DNA of 61,738 nt. It comes from Gemmatimonadaceae bacterium (GTDB taxonomy: Bacteria; Gemmatimonadota; Gemmatimonadetes; Gemmatimonadales; Gemmatimonadaceae). This document shows, in pieces, positions 35,257-43,946 of the stretch. The translations under genes and the position numbers were made by a program. The notes below the pieces were generated by a model, which saw only the letters and a program-made list of their open reading frames with translations, did not search any database and was not told where the DNA came from. The stretch covers positions 1 through 61,738 of the forward strand of contig JADZAN010000004.1 in the NCBI GenBank assembly GCA_020852815.1, read 5' to 3'. Position 1 is the first letter of the stretch; every line of letters starts with the position of its first letter.

Positions 35257-37047
35257 TCAGACTCGAGCCGTGACGGTGAGGACGACGTCGCGCACGGTGA
35301 GCGTGCACGGCGTGAGGGCGACGAGCTGGAGCGTGCCGGTCGACTCGGAGGCCGCCGTCAGCTGCACGGCGACCCCCTTCGCGGTGGGGGTGACGCCATC
35401 GCCGGCGCCGGGAAGGCGACCGAGCGCCACGCGCACCGGGGCAATGGGACGGTCGCTGGGCGCGCTCCCCACCAGCCGCAACCGCCCGCGAAACGTCGCA
35501 AGGTCGGGTGCCGCCGGGATCAGTTCCCACGGGCCGACCGGCGGGCCGCGGAACGGGAGGGCGAAGTCGCTCACGGCGGGCCACGCCTCCCCGCTCGCGC
35601 GGTCAGCGGGGACGACGTACGGCACCGCCACCGCCACCGCCATCGTCGCCGCGCCGCGCAACAGGTGGAGCGCCGCGTGGACGATCTCCCCTGCTTTCAG
35701 TGTGTAGGGCGACTGCAGCGGGAGCGTGACCCACTGCTCGCCACCGTCGCCACGCGCCTCGACGGTGACCGGCTTCCCCGTCCCGCCATCGATGGGCGCG
35801 GCGGGTGCCATGGTTACCGCGTCGTGCGCGAGCAGGACGACGCGCACCTCGCACCCGCCCACGTCGGCGATGAGCGGGACGCGGACTCCCGACAGCGTGA
35901 GGAGCCCCTGCGTGCTGGTGATCGCCAGCGCGAGCGAACGCGCCCCGTCGAGGACGAGCTCCGCCAGCGGCACGGGCAACGCCGCGCTGTCTCCCGCCGG
36001 CAGCTGGACGGGAGCATCGACCGGCGCGGCATCGGAGCCGGTGGGCGGGATGACGCGCGTCCCGTCGCAAGTGCCGACGATGCTGCAACTGGCGCCCAGT
36101 GCCAACTCGGCCCACTCGGGGAGCGTGAGCGAGATCTCCTGCAATCCTTCGGTGGCAAAGGTCACGCTGCGTTGCGCGTCGGTGGAGCCGAGTGTGACGC
36201 GCGAGCGATGCTGCAGGAAGGGGTGCAGGTCGACGGGGGTCGTGAGGGCGATGGCCCCGGGGATGCGCGACGACAACGAGAGGCTCACCTCGCGCAGCGC
36301 GCCATGCGGCGCATCGGAATCTCCGATGAGGGCGTTGAGCGGCTCCGCGAGGTCGAGTTCCTGGAGGAAGGAGGCGGGGGCGGTGGTTCCGGTGGCGGCC
36401 ACGCTCCGCCAGCGCTGCGTCCCGTTGGCCGTCCCGGTCGCCGCCAGCCGCAACGCGGGTGTCCCCTCGGGGAGCGTCCCGGCCGTGACGGCGCCCACCG
36501 AGGTCCACACCGGCGCCCCGCCATCGATGCGCAGCTCCAGGTCGGCAGGGATCTCCGGCAGCTGCACCGCCATCGCATCGCGCGCCGCCTCGAACGACGA
36601 TGCCTTGCACGTGACGAGGAGGCGCTCGCTCCGGACCTCGGAGGCGAAGGTCGTGGCCCCGCCAAACAATCCCGATTGCAGCGAGAGCGGCGTCGCATCA
36701 AAGGCCGCCCCCAGCCAACGCCGGACCGACATGATCGTCGCCGCGGTGACCGAAGCCGAGGCAACCGCCGCCACGGTGCGCGAGGTGCCGAAGTCCACCA
36801 CCAGCGCGCGCTCCCCGCTCGCCGGACTCCCGCCATCGCGCACCTGCGCCACGTCGGTGGCGGAGAACCACTCGGCGCGCAGTACCTGCAGCTGCACGGG
36901 GAGCGACGTGAGCACGCCGTTCAGCGGGAGCGAGAGCACCTGCGACACCACGGCCCCGCCGTTCGTCACCGACGGCGGGAACCCGAAGAAGGGGAGGATG
37001 ATCGCCGCCTGGGTGGCGGTGATCTCCTGGGCGATGGCGTCGGCCAT
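35257..37047 (-). CDS. Cluster-associated beta-rich protein, unknown
   Basis: 596 residues from the ATG at 37047, five bases after the upstream stop and four bases before the fibre gene start. I recognise no family. The chain is mostly alternating hydrophobic strands with few charged helices (AAIILPFFGFPPSVTNGGAVV, VSLSLSSRIPGAIALTTPVDL, VRVVLLAHDAVTM, LTVRDVVLTVTARV), no signal peptide and no membrane segment. Phrases such as GEIVHAALHLLRGAATMAV suggest jelly-roll-like modules. Its position between baseplate genes and the fibre suggests a fibre adaptor or outer baseplate component. Confidence is high that it is a gene, low for its role. Confidence 0.6.
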   Translation of the reverse strand: MADAIAQEITATQAAIILPFFGFPPSVTNGGAVVSQVLSLPLNGVLTSLPVQLQVLRAEWFSATDVAQVRDGGSPASGERALVVDFGTSRTVAAVASASVTAATIMSVRRWLGAAFDATPLSLQSGLFGGATTFASEVRSERLLVTCKASSFEAARDAMAVQLPEIPADLELRIDGGAPVWTSVGAVTAGTLPEGTPALRLAATGTANGTQRWRSVAATGTTAPASFLQELDLAEPLNALIGDSDAPHGALREVSLSLSSRIPGAIALTTPVDLHPFLQHRSRVTLGSTDAQRSVTFATEGLQEISLTLPEWAELALGASCSIVGTCDGTRVIPPTGSDAAPVDAPVQLPAGDSAALPVPLAELVLDGARSLALAITSTQGLLTLSGVRVPLIADVGGCEVRVVLLAHDAVTMAPAAPIDGGTGKPVTVEARGDGGEQWVTLPLQSPYTLKAGEIVHAALHLLRGAATMAVAVAVPYVVPADRASGEAWPAVSDFALPFRGPPVGPWELIPAAPDLATFRGRLRLVGSAPSDRPIAPVRVALGRLPGAGDGVTPTAKGVAVQLTAASESTGTLQLVALTPCTLTVRDVVLTVTARV

Positions 37048-37051
37048 GCGA

Positions 37052-37636
37052 CTACCGGAAGGCCTGCGCCGACTTGAGCCCCACCAGCGCCGCACCGAAC
37101 GACTTGTCAGCGCTGGTGTCGTCCACCGTCACGCCAGCTGCGGCCAGTTTGACCGAGACGTTCTGTCGCTCGGCTGCCGTGAGCGTGGTGCTGTCCTTCT
37201 TGAGGGCCGCGACCACCTCGGGATCGTCGAGGAGCGTGGCCACCGCGGGGACCGTGCGCGCGCGGAGGTCGAGGTGCACCCCCTCGAAGAGTCCCAGCTG
37301 CACCAGGTCGGGAGCCAGGAACTCGATGTCGATCGCCGTCCCGCGTGCCACCAGTGTCCCCGGTGCGATGCTCTGCTTCACGCCGCGCGGAATGCCGACG
37401 CGCGGAATGGGGATGAAGGCATCGAGGATCCCCGAGGCACGCGTGATGTTGATCTCCGGCGTCTCCACCGATTCGGTACCGCGAACGATCGTCGCCTTGG
37501 TCTTGGTCGCCTCGAGGTCGACGACCTTGGAGATCTCCGGTCGCACCGCGGCAAAGGCCGACGGATTCGCCGCCGCGAGCACCGACGCGTCGACGGTGGC
37601 GGTCTTGATCGGGTTCAGGCGAAATGGGCTCGTCAT
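37052..37636 (-). CDS. Cluster-associated small protein, unknown
   Basis: 194 residues from the ATG at 37636. No family recognised. The N-terminal half has beta character with ITRASGILDAFIPIPRVGIPRG and a GTLVARGTAIDIEFLAPDLVQLGLFEG stretch. The C-terminal half is a helical region with a Ser/Thr-Asp pattern (LLDDPEVVAALKKDSTTLTAAERQNVSVKLAAAGVTVDD). No signal peptide or membrane helix. It is 22 bases from the PASTA-domain gene and four from the next gene, so the three genes are probably co-expressed. It may help mount the fibre or the PASTA protein; this is a guess from order. Confidence 0.55.
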   Translation of the reverse strand: MTSPFRLNPIKTATVDASVLAAANPSAFAAVRPEISKVVDLEATKTKATIVRGTESVETPEINITRASGILDAFIPIPRVGIPRGVKQSIAPGTLVARGTAIDIEFLAPDLVQLGLFEGVHLDLRARTVPAVATLLDDPEVVAALKKDSTTLTAAERQNVSVKLAAAGVTVDDTSADKSFGAALVGLKSAQAFR

Positions 37637-37658
37637 GTCGGAATCCTCTGGAAGGTCG

Positions 37659-38390
37659 TTAGGTGCGCGGCTGGAGGACGGTGGCCTTGCCCAGGCGGAG
37701 CCCCAGGTCCTCGAGGACCCGCTTCGCTTCGTCCTGCGTGAGGCCGGCGAGTGATGGCACCTCCACCACGGACTCGAGCTGCGCCGGTACGGCGATGACG
37801 ACGGCGGCACCGCGACTGGTGGCCGCACTGTCCAGGAGCGCACCGGCCACGGGCGACTGCGCCAGCACTGGCTGCGTGAGCTGCTCGCGCCCCGGATTGG
37901 CCGGCGCGTAGTCGCTCCCCTCGAAGTCGAGCAGTCGTGTGAGCGGAATCCCCGTCACCTGCAACTGGGCGATCGCGTCGTTGAGCGTGAGGCCGAAGAG
38001 GTCCGGCATCGCACGGGCCGACGCCTCGAGCGCCAGCTTGACGTCGGTGTTCCCCTCGTCGGCGATGGTGACCGCCTGCGAGGCGGCCCGAAAGCCGGGA
38101 GCAACGGCGACCACAGTCCACCCACCGGCCTCGAGCCCGGTGAGCGTGTGCGCCCCGGTCGCCTCGGTGGGTCGCACCCCTTCCACCGGCGGACGGTCGC
38201 TGCGGACAGCCGTCACGCGCACGTCGCGTGCATCGAGTCCGGTGTTGGTGATGTGCACCGAGACCACGTGCAGCGTCGCACGCAGGAAGGTGTGCACGTT
38301 GTCGATGCCGTTCACCAGGTCGTTCCACCCCTGCGCGGTGAGCGGCTGCCCGGGACGAACGAGGGTGCGGACGAATGGCTTGAGTTCCAT
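37659..38390 (-). CDS. PASTA-domain protein of the contractile-tail cluster
   Basis: 243 residues. The ATG at 38390 is preferred because GGAG lies eight bases upstream; a GTG at 38399 overlaps that site. Residues 1-55 are a short N-terminal domain (PFVRTLVRPGQPLTAQGWNDLVNGIDNVHTFL). Residues 55-125 look like a carboxypeptidase-regulatory/Big-type beta domain (GAHTLTGLEAGGWTVVAVAPGF). A full PASTA module follows (MPDLFGLTLNDAIAQLQVTG to VLAQSPVAGALL), then a second half-length PASTA (VPSLAGLTQDEAKRVLEDLGL) that ends the protein. PASTA modules bind peptidoglycan fragments or beta-lactams in kinases and penicillin-binding proteins. In a tail cluster it could dock the particle to cell wall, on the producer or the target. 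The stop TAA is within CGTTAGG. Confidence 0.75.
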   Translation of the reverse strand: MELKPFVRTLVRPGQPLTAQGWNDLVNGIDNVHTFLRATLHVVSVHITNTGLDARDVRVTAVRSDRPPVEGVRPTEATGAHTLTGLEAGGWTVVAVAPGFRAASQAVTIADEGNTDVKLALEASARAMPDLFGLTLNDAIAQLQVTGIPLTRLLDFEGSDYAPANPGREQLTQPVLAQSPVAGALLDSAATSRGAAVVIAVPAQLESVVEVPSLAGLTQDEAKRVLEDLGLRLGKATVLQPRT

Positions 38391-38426
38391 GGCGTGCACT
38401 CCGAATGAGCGTCGGTCGAGATCGTT

Positions 38427-38490
38427 GCGAAAGCGAGGCGAAAGCGAGGCGAAAGCGAGGCGAAAGCGAGGCGAAAGCGAGGCGAAGGCG
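38427..38490. repeat. 11-bp tandem repeat (GCGAAAGCGAG) between two cluster genes
   Basis: Five perfect copies of GCGAAAGCGAG (38427-38481) are followed by a decayed sixth, and related GCGAG words run to the stop codon of the upstream gene at 38517. The repeat fills the only gap larger than 110 bases inside the cluster, between the large baseplate gene and the PASTA gene. On the coding strand it is a run of CTCGCTTTCGC units upstream of the PASTA start. Confidence 0.92.
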
Positions 38491-38514
38491 TTGCGAGTGC
38501 GAGGCGAGAGCGCG

Positions 38515-40614
38515 CTAGATGTCGTCGGGAGACCAGAGTCGCGTCCCCCCCTGCAGCAGGTCGTTGGGATTGTCGTCGAGCACGGTCGTCGGGTCGGTCA
38601 CCGTCCCCTCCCCCAGCGTCCAGCGATCGTCGGCGTACTCCACGCGCAGCTCGATCCCCGCCGGGCGCACGCGCTCGAGCGCGGCGCGCACGCGCGCCAG
38701 CACACCGGGCTCATCGCCATCCAGGGCGCGAAAGCGCGACGGTACCAGGACGCGCACCACGTACCCTTCGTGCTCCAGCCACGAGAGCGTCACGCGACCC
38801 ACGGGCGGGTCCTCCGGCGAGGGAGAGCCCGGGACGTCGGAGCCGGCGAAGGTGCTCTGGTCGGCGAAGCCGATGAACATCCGCGGCGTCGAGAGCAGGT
38901 CGAGCTCAGGTGGCGTCCCGCGATGCGCGTGGTGCGCCAGCTGCACGAAGAAGGCAAAACGAGTCTCGCCGATGTTGATCCCCGGCATGGTGAGCGAGAG
39001 CGGAGCGTGCGGCACCACGCTCTCGCGATCGAGCGATCCGGCCGGGACAAACGTGGCAAAGCGGGCACGAGTCCGCGCCGGCACCTTGAGCCCGTCGAAG
39101 ACGAAGTCGCGCTTTGCAGGATTGGCGGCGTCGGCAAAGCACCCTCCCTCCCACGACGACGCGCGCGAGGTCTGGTCTGCACCGTCGAGGAAGACGCGCC
39201 CCTCCTCGGTCACCATCAGTTGCGACCCGGCAGGGACATCACCGTTGAAGACCACGCCGCGCCCCTCGTCGCGATTGACGAACATGGGGCCGACGGTGAA
39301 CGTCTCGATGCCGTCCACCAGGATGCGCAGCGTCTGTCGCCCGAATCCACGTCGCCGCACTGTGAACAGGCGCCCATGCTCGCAATCGATGCTGGGGATG
39401 CGTTGCCGCTTGAGCGGGTTCTCCTCCAACCCCACCGCCTCGTGCCTCGGCTCCGGCTGCAGCGCCACCGACATCCCCCACTTGCGGGCGACGACCGCCG
39501 CTTGCTGCGGCGTGAGCATCGTGTCGCTCGCGCTGTCGAGCGAGAGCAGCGCGGTGAGCGTCCGTGCGACTCTCGCGTCGGCCGCGCCGAGGCGGCGGGC
39601 AAGCGAGGCACGATCGATCGCCCCGGTGAGCGTGATCGAGCCGCGGCGCGTGCGCTGTACCTCGAACCCCCCGGCCGCGCCAATGTCGTCGGCGACGTCG
39701 AAGGCGACGCGGGTGGACGGCGACGGATCGGCAATGCCTAACGCCGCGGCGCGCGCCAGCAGCGTTCCCACCGCAACGCCGGTGCGCTGAGACAGCACCA
39801 CCAGCGCCTCGTCCTCCGCCATCGTCACGGGTGCCGCCGGCAGCGTCACGCCGATGGCCACCACCAGCGGCGCCGACGCTCGCACGTAGGACGAGTGCCA
39901 GAAGTGGTCCGCCGAATGGAAGAACTCGTCGCGGATGTTGAGGTCGAGGTCCTCCGTGCGGTTGGCCGCGCGCAACCCGTCCTTCACCGTCGCGTTGTAC
40001 GCCGCATCCGCCTCCATGTCGAGGACGGAGAGCGTCGCCATCATGAGCGCGCGCACCGTCCCGTTCCCGCCCCCATGCAGGTCGCAGATGTCGCGCAGGC
40101 GACGACGCGTCGCCTCCAGCACCGCGTCGAAGCCGATGAGCGGTGCCACGCCATCCAGCAGGGCGCGCGCTGCCGCCTGCTCGTCAGGCGCGTCGGCCGG
40201 GTTGCCGGCAGGCGCAAAGGAGGCCAGCCGTTCGTCGCCACCGGCCACGTCGAGCGCATCGAGGAGCCGCAGCGCCGCGCTGCGCAGCGAGTCGCCGCCA
40301 ACGGGGATCTCCGCGCGCACGGCCGCCACCAGTTCCGCCAGCTGCTCGGATTTTGCGTAGACCAACCCGAGGTCACGCTCGTCCACCCCGTGCAGCGCGC
40401 CCAGCAGCGCCAGGTCGCGCAGCGCCGCGGCGTAGTCCAGGCGGCGCGCGTTGCGCACCCGCGCCAACTGGCTGGCCATCGGGTCGAAGGGGGCGCCTAA
40501 CGCCTCCACGACGTGCGAGAGCTGCTTCCCCCCGCGCTCCACGTCCAGGTGCACGGGAAAGCGCCCGAGGATCGCCCGGCCACGCGAGGTCAGCGTCTCA
40601 CCCGTGGCGCTCAC
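38515..40614 (-). CDS. Large baseplate/tail protein (gpI-position)
   Basis: 699 residues from a GTG at 40614 overlapping the gpJ stop. The first 90 residues fit the helical start of tail protein I-type proteins (LSHVVEALGAPFDPMASQLARVRNARRLDYAAALRDLALLGAL). The middle is helical with DTMLTPQQAAVVARKWGMSV. From about residue 440 a beta-rich part carries LRILVDGIETFTVGPMFVNRDEGRGVVFNGDVPAGSQLMVTEEGRVFLDG split over short strands, like distal-tail or adaptor domains. Near the end is a two-layer domain (VGRVTLSWLEHEGYVVRVLVPSR and ALERVRPAGIELRVEYADD). It directly follows gpJ, the place of gpI in P2 and of the large wedge proteins in injection systems. It is much longer than P2 gpI (about 176). 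Confidence 0.65.
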   Translation of the reverse strand: MSATGETLTSRGRAILGRFPVHLDVERGGKQLSHVVEALGAPFDPMASQLARVRNARRLDYAAALRDLALLGALHGVDERDLGLVYAKSEQLAELVAAVRAEIPVGGDSLRSAALRLLDALDVAGGDERLASFAPAGNPADAPDEQAAARALLDGVAPLIGFDAVLEATRRRLRDICDLHGGGNGTVRALMMATLSVLDMEADAAYNATVKDGLRAANRTEDLDLNIRDEFFHSADHFWHSSYVRASAPLVVAIGVTLPAAPVTMAEDEALVVLSQRTGVAVGTLLARAAALGIADPSPSTRVAFDVADDIGAAGGFEVQRTRRGSITLTGAIDRASLARRLGAADARVARTLTALLSLDSASDTMLTPQQAAVVARKWGMSVALQPEPRHEAVGLEENPLKRQRIPSIDCEHGRLFTVRRRGFGRQTLRILVDGIETFTVGPMFVNRDEGRGVVFNGDVPAGSQLMVTEEGRVFLDGADQTSRASSWEGGCFADAANPAKRDFVFDGLKVPARTRARFATFVPAGSLDRESVVPHAPLSLTMPGINIGETRFAFFVQLAHHAHRGTPPELDLLSTPRMFIGFADQSTFAGSDVPGSPSPEDPPVGRVTLSWLEHEGYVVRVLVPSRFRALDGDEPGVLARVRAALERVRPAGIELRVEYADDRWTLGEGTVTDPTTVLDDNPNDLLQGGTRLWSPDDI

Positions 40615-42461
40615 GCATCCTCCAGCAGGCGCACGGTGCGCACCCACAACCGCTCGAGCGACGACACCGCCACGGCCGGCGATGCCACGGTGAAGGTCGT
40701 ATGCAGGCGCACGCCGGCGTCGACGTACTCCATCGTGAACTCCAGCCCGGTCACCGCATAGAACTCGGAGTCGACGACGAGCTTCATCAGCTCCGCCACC
40801 GACAGCGACGTCACCGTGTCGACCTCGGCGCGCAGCTGACCGGCCACCTGCACGCGCGCATCCTCGAGGTTCGTGGCGACGTTCCCGAGCAACCCCGCCC
40901 CCTTGAGCTCGATCTTCACGCGCACGTCGAGCGCGACCAGGCGCGCTCCCACGTCCACTGCGACCATCCCTCCTTCGCCTTCCAGCACCGTCGGGCGCAA
41001 CGTGGCGGGCGGGATGAGGTTGCGGTGACTGGGAATCACCGCGTTCTCGACGTTGGCCCACAGGTCGAGCGTCACGTCGAGCACCCCCTCGATCGCCATC
41101 AACCGCTCCACGAGGCGATTGTAGATCACCGCCTCGCCAATGCCACACTCGGCCACCGTGTCCTGGATCGCCGTGAGCGCGCGCGTCTTGAGGTCGTTGC
41201 GGTCGCTCGCGCTCAACAACGCCGATGCAGGCACCACCACCGCCTTCACGGCCACGGGATAGAAGAGCTTTCCCGCCGCGACCAGCGTCTCGCCCGAGGC
41301 ATCGAGCAACTCGGCGTCCTCGACGCTCGTGTCGTCGTCCGGGTTGGCCCCGACCTCGACAGTCGCACCGGCGCCTGCATCCACATCCAGGTTGTGCTGC
41401 ACACGCACCCCCACCGGGCGCGTCTGCTCGATGAGCTCCACGGCGCGATTGCGATCGTCCTGTGACAGCGGGACCGCGACCTTCACCGTGACCACGCCGG
41501 GGCTTGCCAGCGGATCTTCCGCCACGCGCACGTCCTTCTCTCGCACCTGCGGAACGTTGGCCAGCGCCCCCAGCATAGCGCCGGTGGTCGCCCGACCGGC
41601 AAACTGCAGGGCGCGCTTGGCGCGTGCACGGAGCGCGGCATCGGTCTCATCCTCGCCCGTGAGGCGCGTGGACTGAGGGTTCCACGCCTGGTCGATGCCG
41701 AAGACAGGACGGTTGATCACCGTGATGGCGCGCGAGGCCACCACGCCGTCGCTCCCGTTCACGAGGGCGCGTATCGGCGCCTCCACGCTCAACGTCCCGC
41801 GGCGCAGCACGCACGTGGACGACGTCTCGAATGTTGCGGCTGGCGGCTGCGCGCTCGACAGGCGCGTCCCGGCCTCGATCGTGATGTCGGCGGCGGCCGG
41901 CGTGGAGCGGGCAAAGATCACCGAGCCCACCGCCGCCGAGCGGGTGAGGCGCGTGACACCGACCAGTGCCACGAGCTGGTCCAGGTCGCGTCCCGTCGCG
42001 GTGTCGATGAAGCCCGACTCATAAACCCCCTCCAACTGCCGAGAGAGAACCGCGAACTCTCGCGCGAAGCTCTCGGACAGGAGGCGCGTCACGCTCCCCG
42101 GGTTGCGATCGGTGAGGAGCGGGAAGGCTCCTGCCACCGGCGTCACATCGTAGTTGACGAAGAAGAGCGTCCCACCATCGGGCCACAGCGCGTTGGCCGC
42201 GGGTGTCCCGTCGGCGCGCTGGCGCCACTGCACCACGTCATCGACGCCAAGCGTCCAGTCGCGATCGCGCTCGAAGGTGGTGAAGGCGCCCTCGTGCTGC
42301 CCCACGATGCGCACCGTGGAGGGGAGGAGGGGCGACGCCGGTTCCAGGCGGTACGTCCCCCCGTCGGGATCGAAGACGAACTGCTCGCGCGCCACGCCGC
42401 CGGTGAGCGCCGTGAGCAGGTCGTCGACGAACTGGGCATACGGTTCCTGCGCGTAGCTCAC
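40611..42461 (-). CDS. Baseplate assembly protein J (gpJ/gp6-like)
   Basis: 616 residues from a GTG at 42461 overlapping the gp25 stop. Baseplate_J features are clear: TIEAGTRLSS followed by FETSSTCVL, then VNGSDGVVASRAITV, GEDETDAALRARAKRAL (the usual G-x-D/E-x-E-x-D-x-x-x-R-x-R block) and ALANVPQVREKDVRVAEDP, PGVVTVKVAVPL. The C-terminal part has AECGIGEAVIYNRLVERLMAIEGVLDV, typical of the family. With gp25 it builds the wedges that clamp the sheath to the hub. It is longer than P2 gpJ (about 300) because of an N-terminal extension of about 180 residues that begins with EPYAQFVDDLLTALTGG. Confidence 0.88.
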   Translation of the reverse strand: MSYAQEPYAQFVDDLLTALTGGVAREQFVFDPDGGTYRLEPASPLLPSTVRIVGQHEGAFTTFERDRDWTLGVDDVVQWRQRADGTPAANALWPDGGTLFFVNYDVTPVAGAFPLLTDRNPGSVTRLLSESFAREFAVLSRQLEGVYESGFIDTATGRDLDQLVALVGVTRLTRSAAVGSVIFARSTPAAADITIEAGTRLSSAQPPAATFETSSTCVLRRGTLSVEAPIRALVNGSDGVVASRAITVINRPVFGIDQAWNPQSTRLTGEDETDAALRARAKRALQFAGRATTGAMLGALANVPQVREKDVRVAEDPLASPGVVTVKVAVPLSQDDRNRAVELIEQTRPVGVRVQHNLDVDAGAGATVEVGANPDDDTSVEDAELLDASGETLVAAGKLFYPVAVKAVVVPASALLSASDRNDLKTRALTAIQDTVAECGIGEAVIYNRLVERLMAIEGVLDVTLDLWANVENAVIPSHRNLIPPATLRPTVLEGEGGMVAVDVGARLVALDVRVKIELKGAGLLGNVATNLEDARVQVAGQLRAEVDTVTSLSVAELMKLVVDSEFYAVTGLEFTMEYVDAGVRLHTTFTVASPAVAVSSLERLWVRTVRLLEDA

Positions 42462-42940
42462 GGGGAGACTCCCAGCGAGAATGGAATCACGAGGTTGAGC
42501 GGGACCGGCGAGTCGATGACCTCGACGACGAGGGTAATGCGCACCGATTCGCGTGGCGGGGCGTGCTCCGCAGCCACCTCGCACGATTGCACCCGGCGGA
42601 TGCGCGGCTCGTCGCGCAGCGCCTGGAGGACGTAGAGCTTGATGAGGTCGCGCGTGCGCTGCGTGTTGGGCTCACCCATGAGTTCGTGGTGGCGCGACCC
42701 GTAGTCCGGGTGGCCTAACGCGGCCAGCTCGCCGCGCCGCGTCTTGAGGCGCATGGCAACCGCCTGCTCGAACGCGGGGAGCCCCTCGACGAGCGCGACA
42801 TCGGTGTCAAAGGCGCGCGAGCCCGAACGGCCGGCGCCGAGGTCGGCGTCCTCATGGAAGCCGCCATGCTGCGCGAAATCGAGGCGCAGGTCGCGCCCCA
42901 CCTGTTGCGCGAATCGGTCGAACCGCGTGGGTCCGGTCAT
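42458..42940 (-). CDS. Baseplate wedge protein, gp25/W-like
   Basis: 160 residues; ATG at 42940 shares a base with the upstream stop (TGATG). The GPW/gp25 fold is visible: an N-terminal DLRLDFAQHGGFHED, then LPAFEQAVAMRLKTRRGELAALGHPDYGSRHHELMGEP with the characteristic E-L-x-x-G-x-P-x-x-G pattern, and RDLIKLYVLQALRDEPRIRRVQ, then a strand pair ending VPLNLVIPF. gp25 binds the first sheath ring in contractile tails. Overlaps on both sides put it in one translation unit with PAAR and gpJ. Confidence 0.9.
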   Translation of the reverse strand: MTGPTRFDRFAQQVGRDLRLDFAQHGGFHEDADLGAGRSGSRAFDTDVALVEGLPAFEQAVAMRLKTRRGELAALGHPDYGSRHHELMGEPNTQRTRDLIKLYVLQALRDEPRIRRVQSCEVAAEHAPPRESVRITLVVEVIDSPVPLNLVIPFSLGVSP

Positions 42941-43269
42941 CAGGCCCCCGAATCGGTGATGTAGGGTGCAGCCGGCGGTCCAAGGAGCATCAGCATCCCC
43001 GACCCGGCCTGGATCACGTCGCCCACGCGCAGGATCCCCATCCCGTTGATGGTCACGCCGGTCGAACCGCCAGATGCAATCGGCAGCGGATACGGCACCC
43101 CCGACACCGAGTTGACCATCTGGCAGATCGACCCCACCACCGCGAGCGGCATCCCCCCCGCCGTCACCGCCCCCTGCGGGACGACCAGTAGCACCCCGCT
43201 GTCCGGCGGCCCGGCGGCGCCCGGCGAGACGATCACGCTGCATCCGATGGAAACGGGAGGTCCGGGCAT
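42940..43269 (-). CDS. PAAR-like spike-tip protein
   Basis: 109 residues, two bases after the spike gene stop. Gly/Pro/Val-rich with short repeats and no long helix: MPGPPVSIGCSVIVSPGAAG, VGSICQMVNSVSGVPYP, STGVTINGMGILRVGDVI. Size, composition and place (after gpV, before gp25) fit the PAAR or PAAR-like (DUF4150-like) cone that sharpens the spike. The usual zinc-binding His/Cys set is incomplete here (two Cys, no His), so the tip may be metal-free. Confidence 0.7.
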   Translation of the reverse strand: MPGPPVSIGCSVIVSPGAAGPPDSGVLLVVPQGAVTAGGMPLAVVGSICQMVNSVSGVPYPLPIASGGSTGVTINGMGILRVGDVIQAGSGMLMLLGPPAAPYITDSGA

Positions 43270-43271
43270 CG

Positions 43272-43946
43272 TCAGGCGGGGGAGAATTGTGTCATGCCAG
43301 CCAGCGAGATCTGCGCCCCCTTGAGCGACGCCGCGGCCTGCGCCTGCGCGTTCACCTGCAACCCCTTGAGGTCGAGATTCTGCTGCGCGGAGATCGTGAT
43401 GCTCCCCTGCGCCTCGAGCGTGAGGTCGCTCCCGCTCTTGATCGAAACCGACGTCGACGACTCGATGTCGACGCTCCCGTCGCGATTCACTTCCAGCTTG
43501 GTGTCGCCGTACACAACGGCCAGTTTGTCATCGTCCATGGTCAGCGTGGCACCGCTCGGCAGCTCCACATGCACGCGCCGCACGCCGGACGCGGCGGCGT
43601 CGGGCACCTGGTACACGATTTCATCCCCCGTCGCCTTGGGCGGGTGCTGCTGGTAGTCGTACAGCGACCCCACCACGATGGGAGAGTTGATGTCACCGTT
43701 GACGAAGACGACGAGCACCATGTCGCCCACGCGGGGAAGTGCCGCGAGTCCCAGCCGCCCCACCGCCACCGGCGCCCGCAGCAGCTCCACATCGCTGGCC
43801 GGGAGCTTGATCCCCACCTGGTGGTTCTCCTTGCCCCCGTCGTCGCCCTTCGCGAAGACCTGGGTCACGATCCCCAACTCGGGAAAGCGACGCCGGTCGT
43901 GCTCCTCACGCACCAGGGCACGCATGGTGGCCAATGGCGACGTCAT
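43272..43946 (-). CDS. Spike protein, baseplate assembly protein V/VgrG gp5-like
   Basis: 224 residues from the ATG at 43946 (ATGA with the hub gene). An OB-fold domain covers about 15-100: GIVTQVFAKGDDGGKENHQVGIKLP and ALPRVGDMVLVVFVNGDINSPIVVGSLYD, which is the gp5/VgrG N-terminal OB pattern (PxVGDxVLVxFxxGDxxxPVVxGxL). The rest is a repetitive beta segment with short hydrophobic repeats (TLTMDDDKLAVVYGDTKLEV, SSTSVSIKSGSDLTLEAQ, GSITISAQQNLDLKGLQV), expected of the triple-stranded needle. The hub domain is encoded by the separate upstream gene, as in phages and extracellular systems rather than in fused T6SS VgrG. Confidence 0.92.
   Translation of the reverse strand: MTSPLATMRALVREEHDRRRFPELGIVTQVFAKGDDGGKENHQVGIKLPASDVELLRAPVAVGRLGLAALPRVGDMVLVVFVNGDINSPIVVGSLYDYQQHPPKATGDEIVYQVPDAAASGVRRVHVELPSGATLTMDDDKLAVVYGDTKLEVNRDGSVDIESSTSVSIKSGSDLTLEAQGSITISAQQNLDLKGLQVNAQAQAAASLKGAQISLAGMTQFSPA

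Noticed and set aside
33433-37077. A 1214-residue open frame on the plus strand opposite the fibre and neighbouring genes
   Set aside because: It is the antisense of GC-rich coding DNA, with Arg/Gly/Pro-rich composition and no domain. The minus-strand frames carry a recognisable collagen protein and overlapping gene junctions.
38427-38490. A CRISPR-like array
   Set aside because: Units are 11 bases with no spacers and no cas genes; it is a simple tandem repeat.
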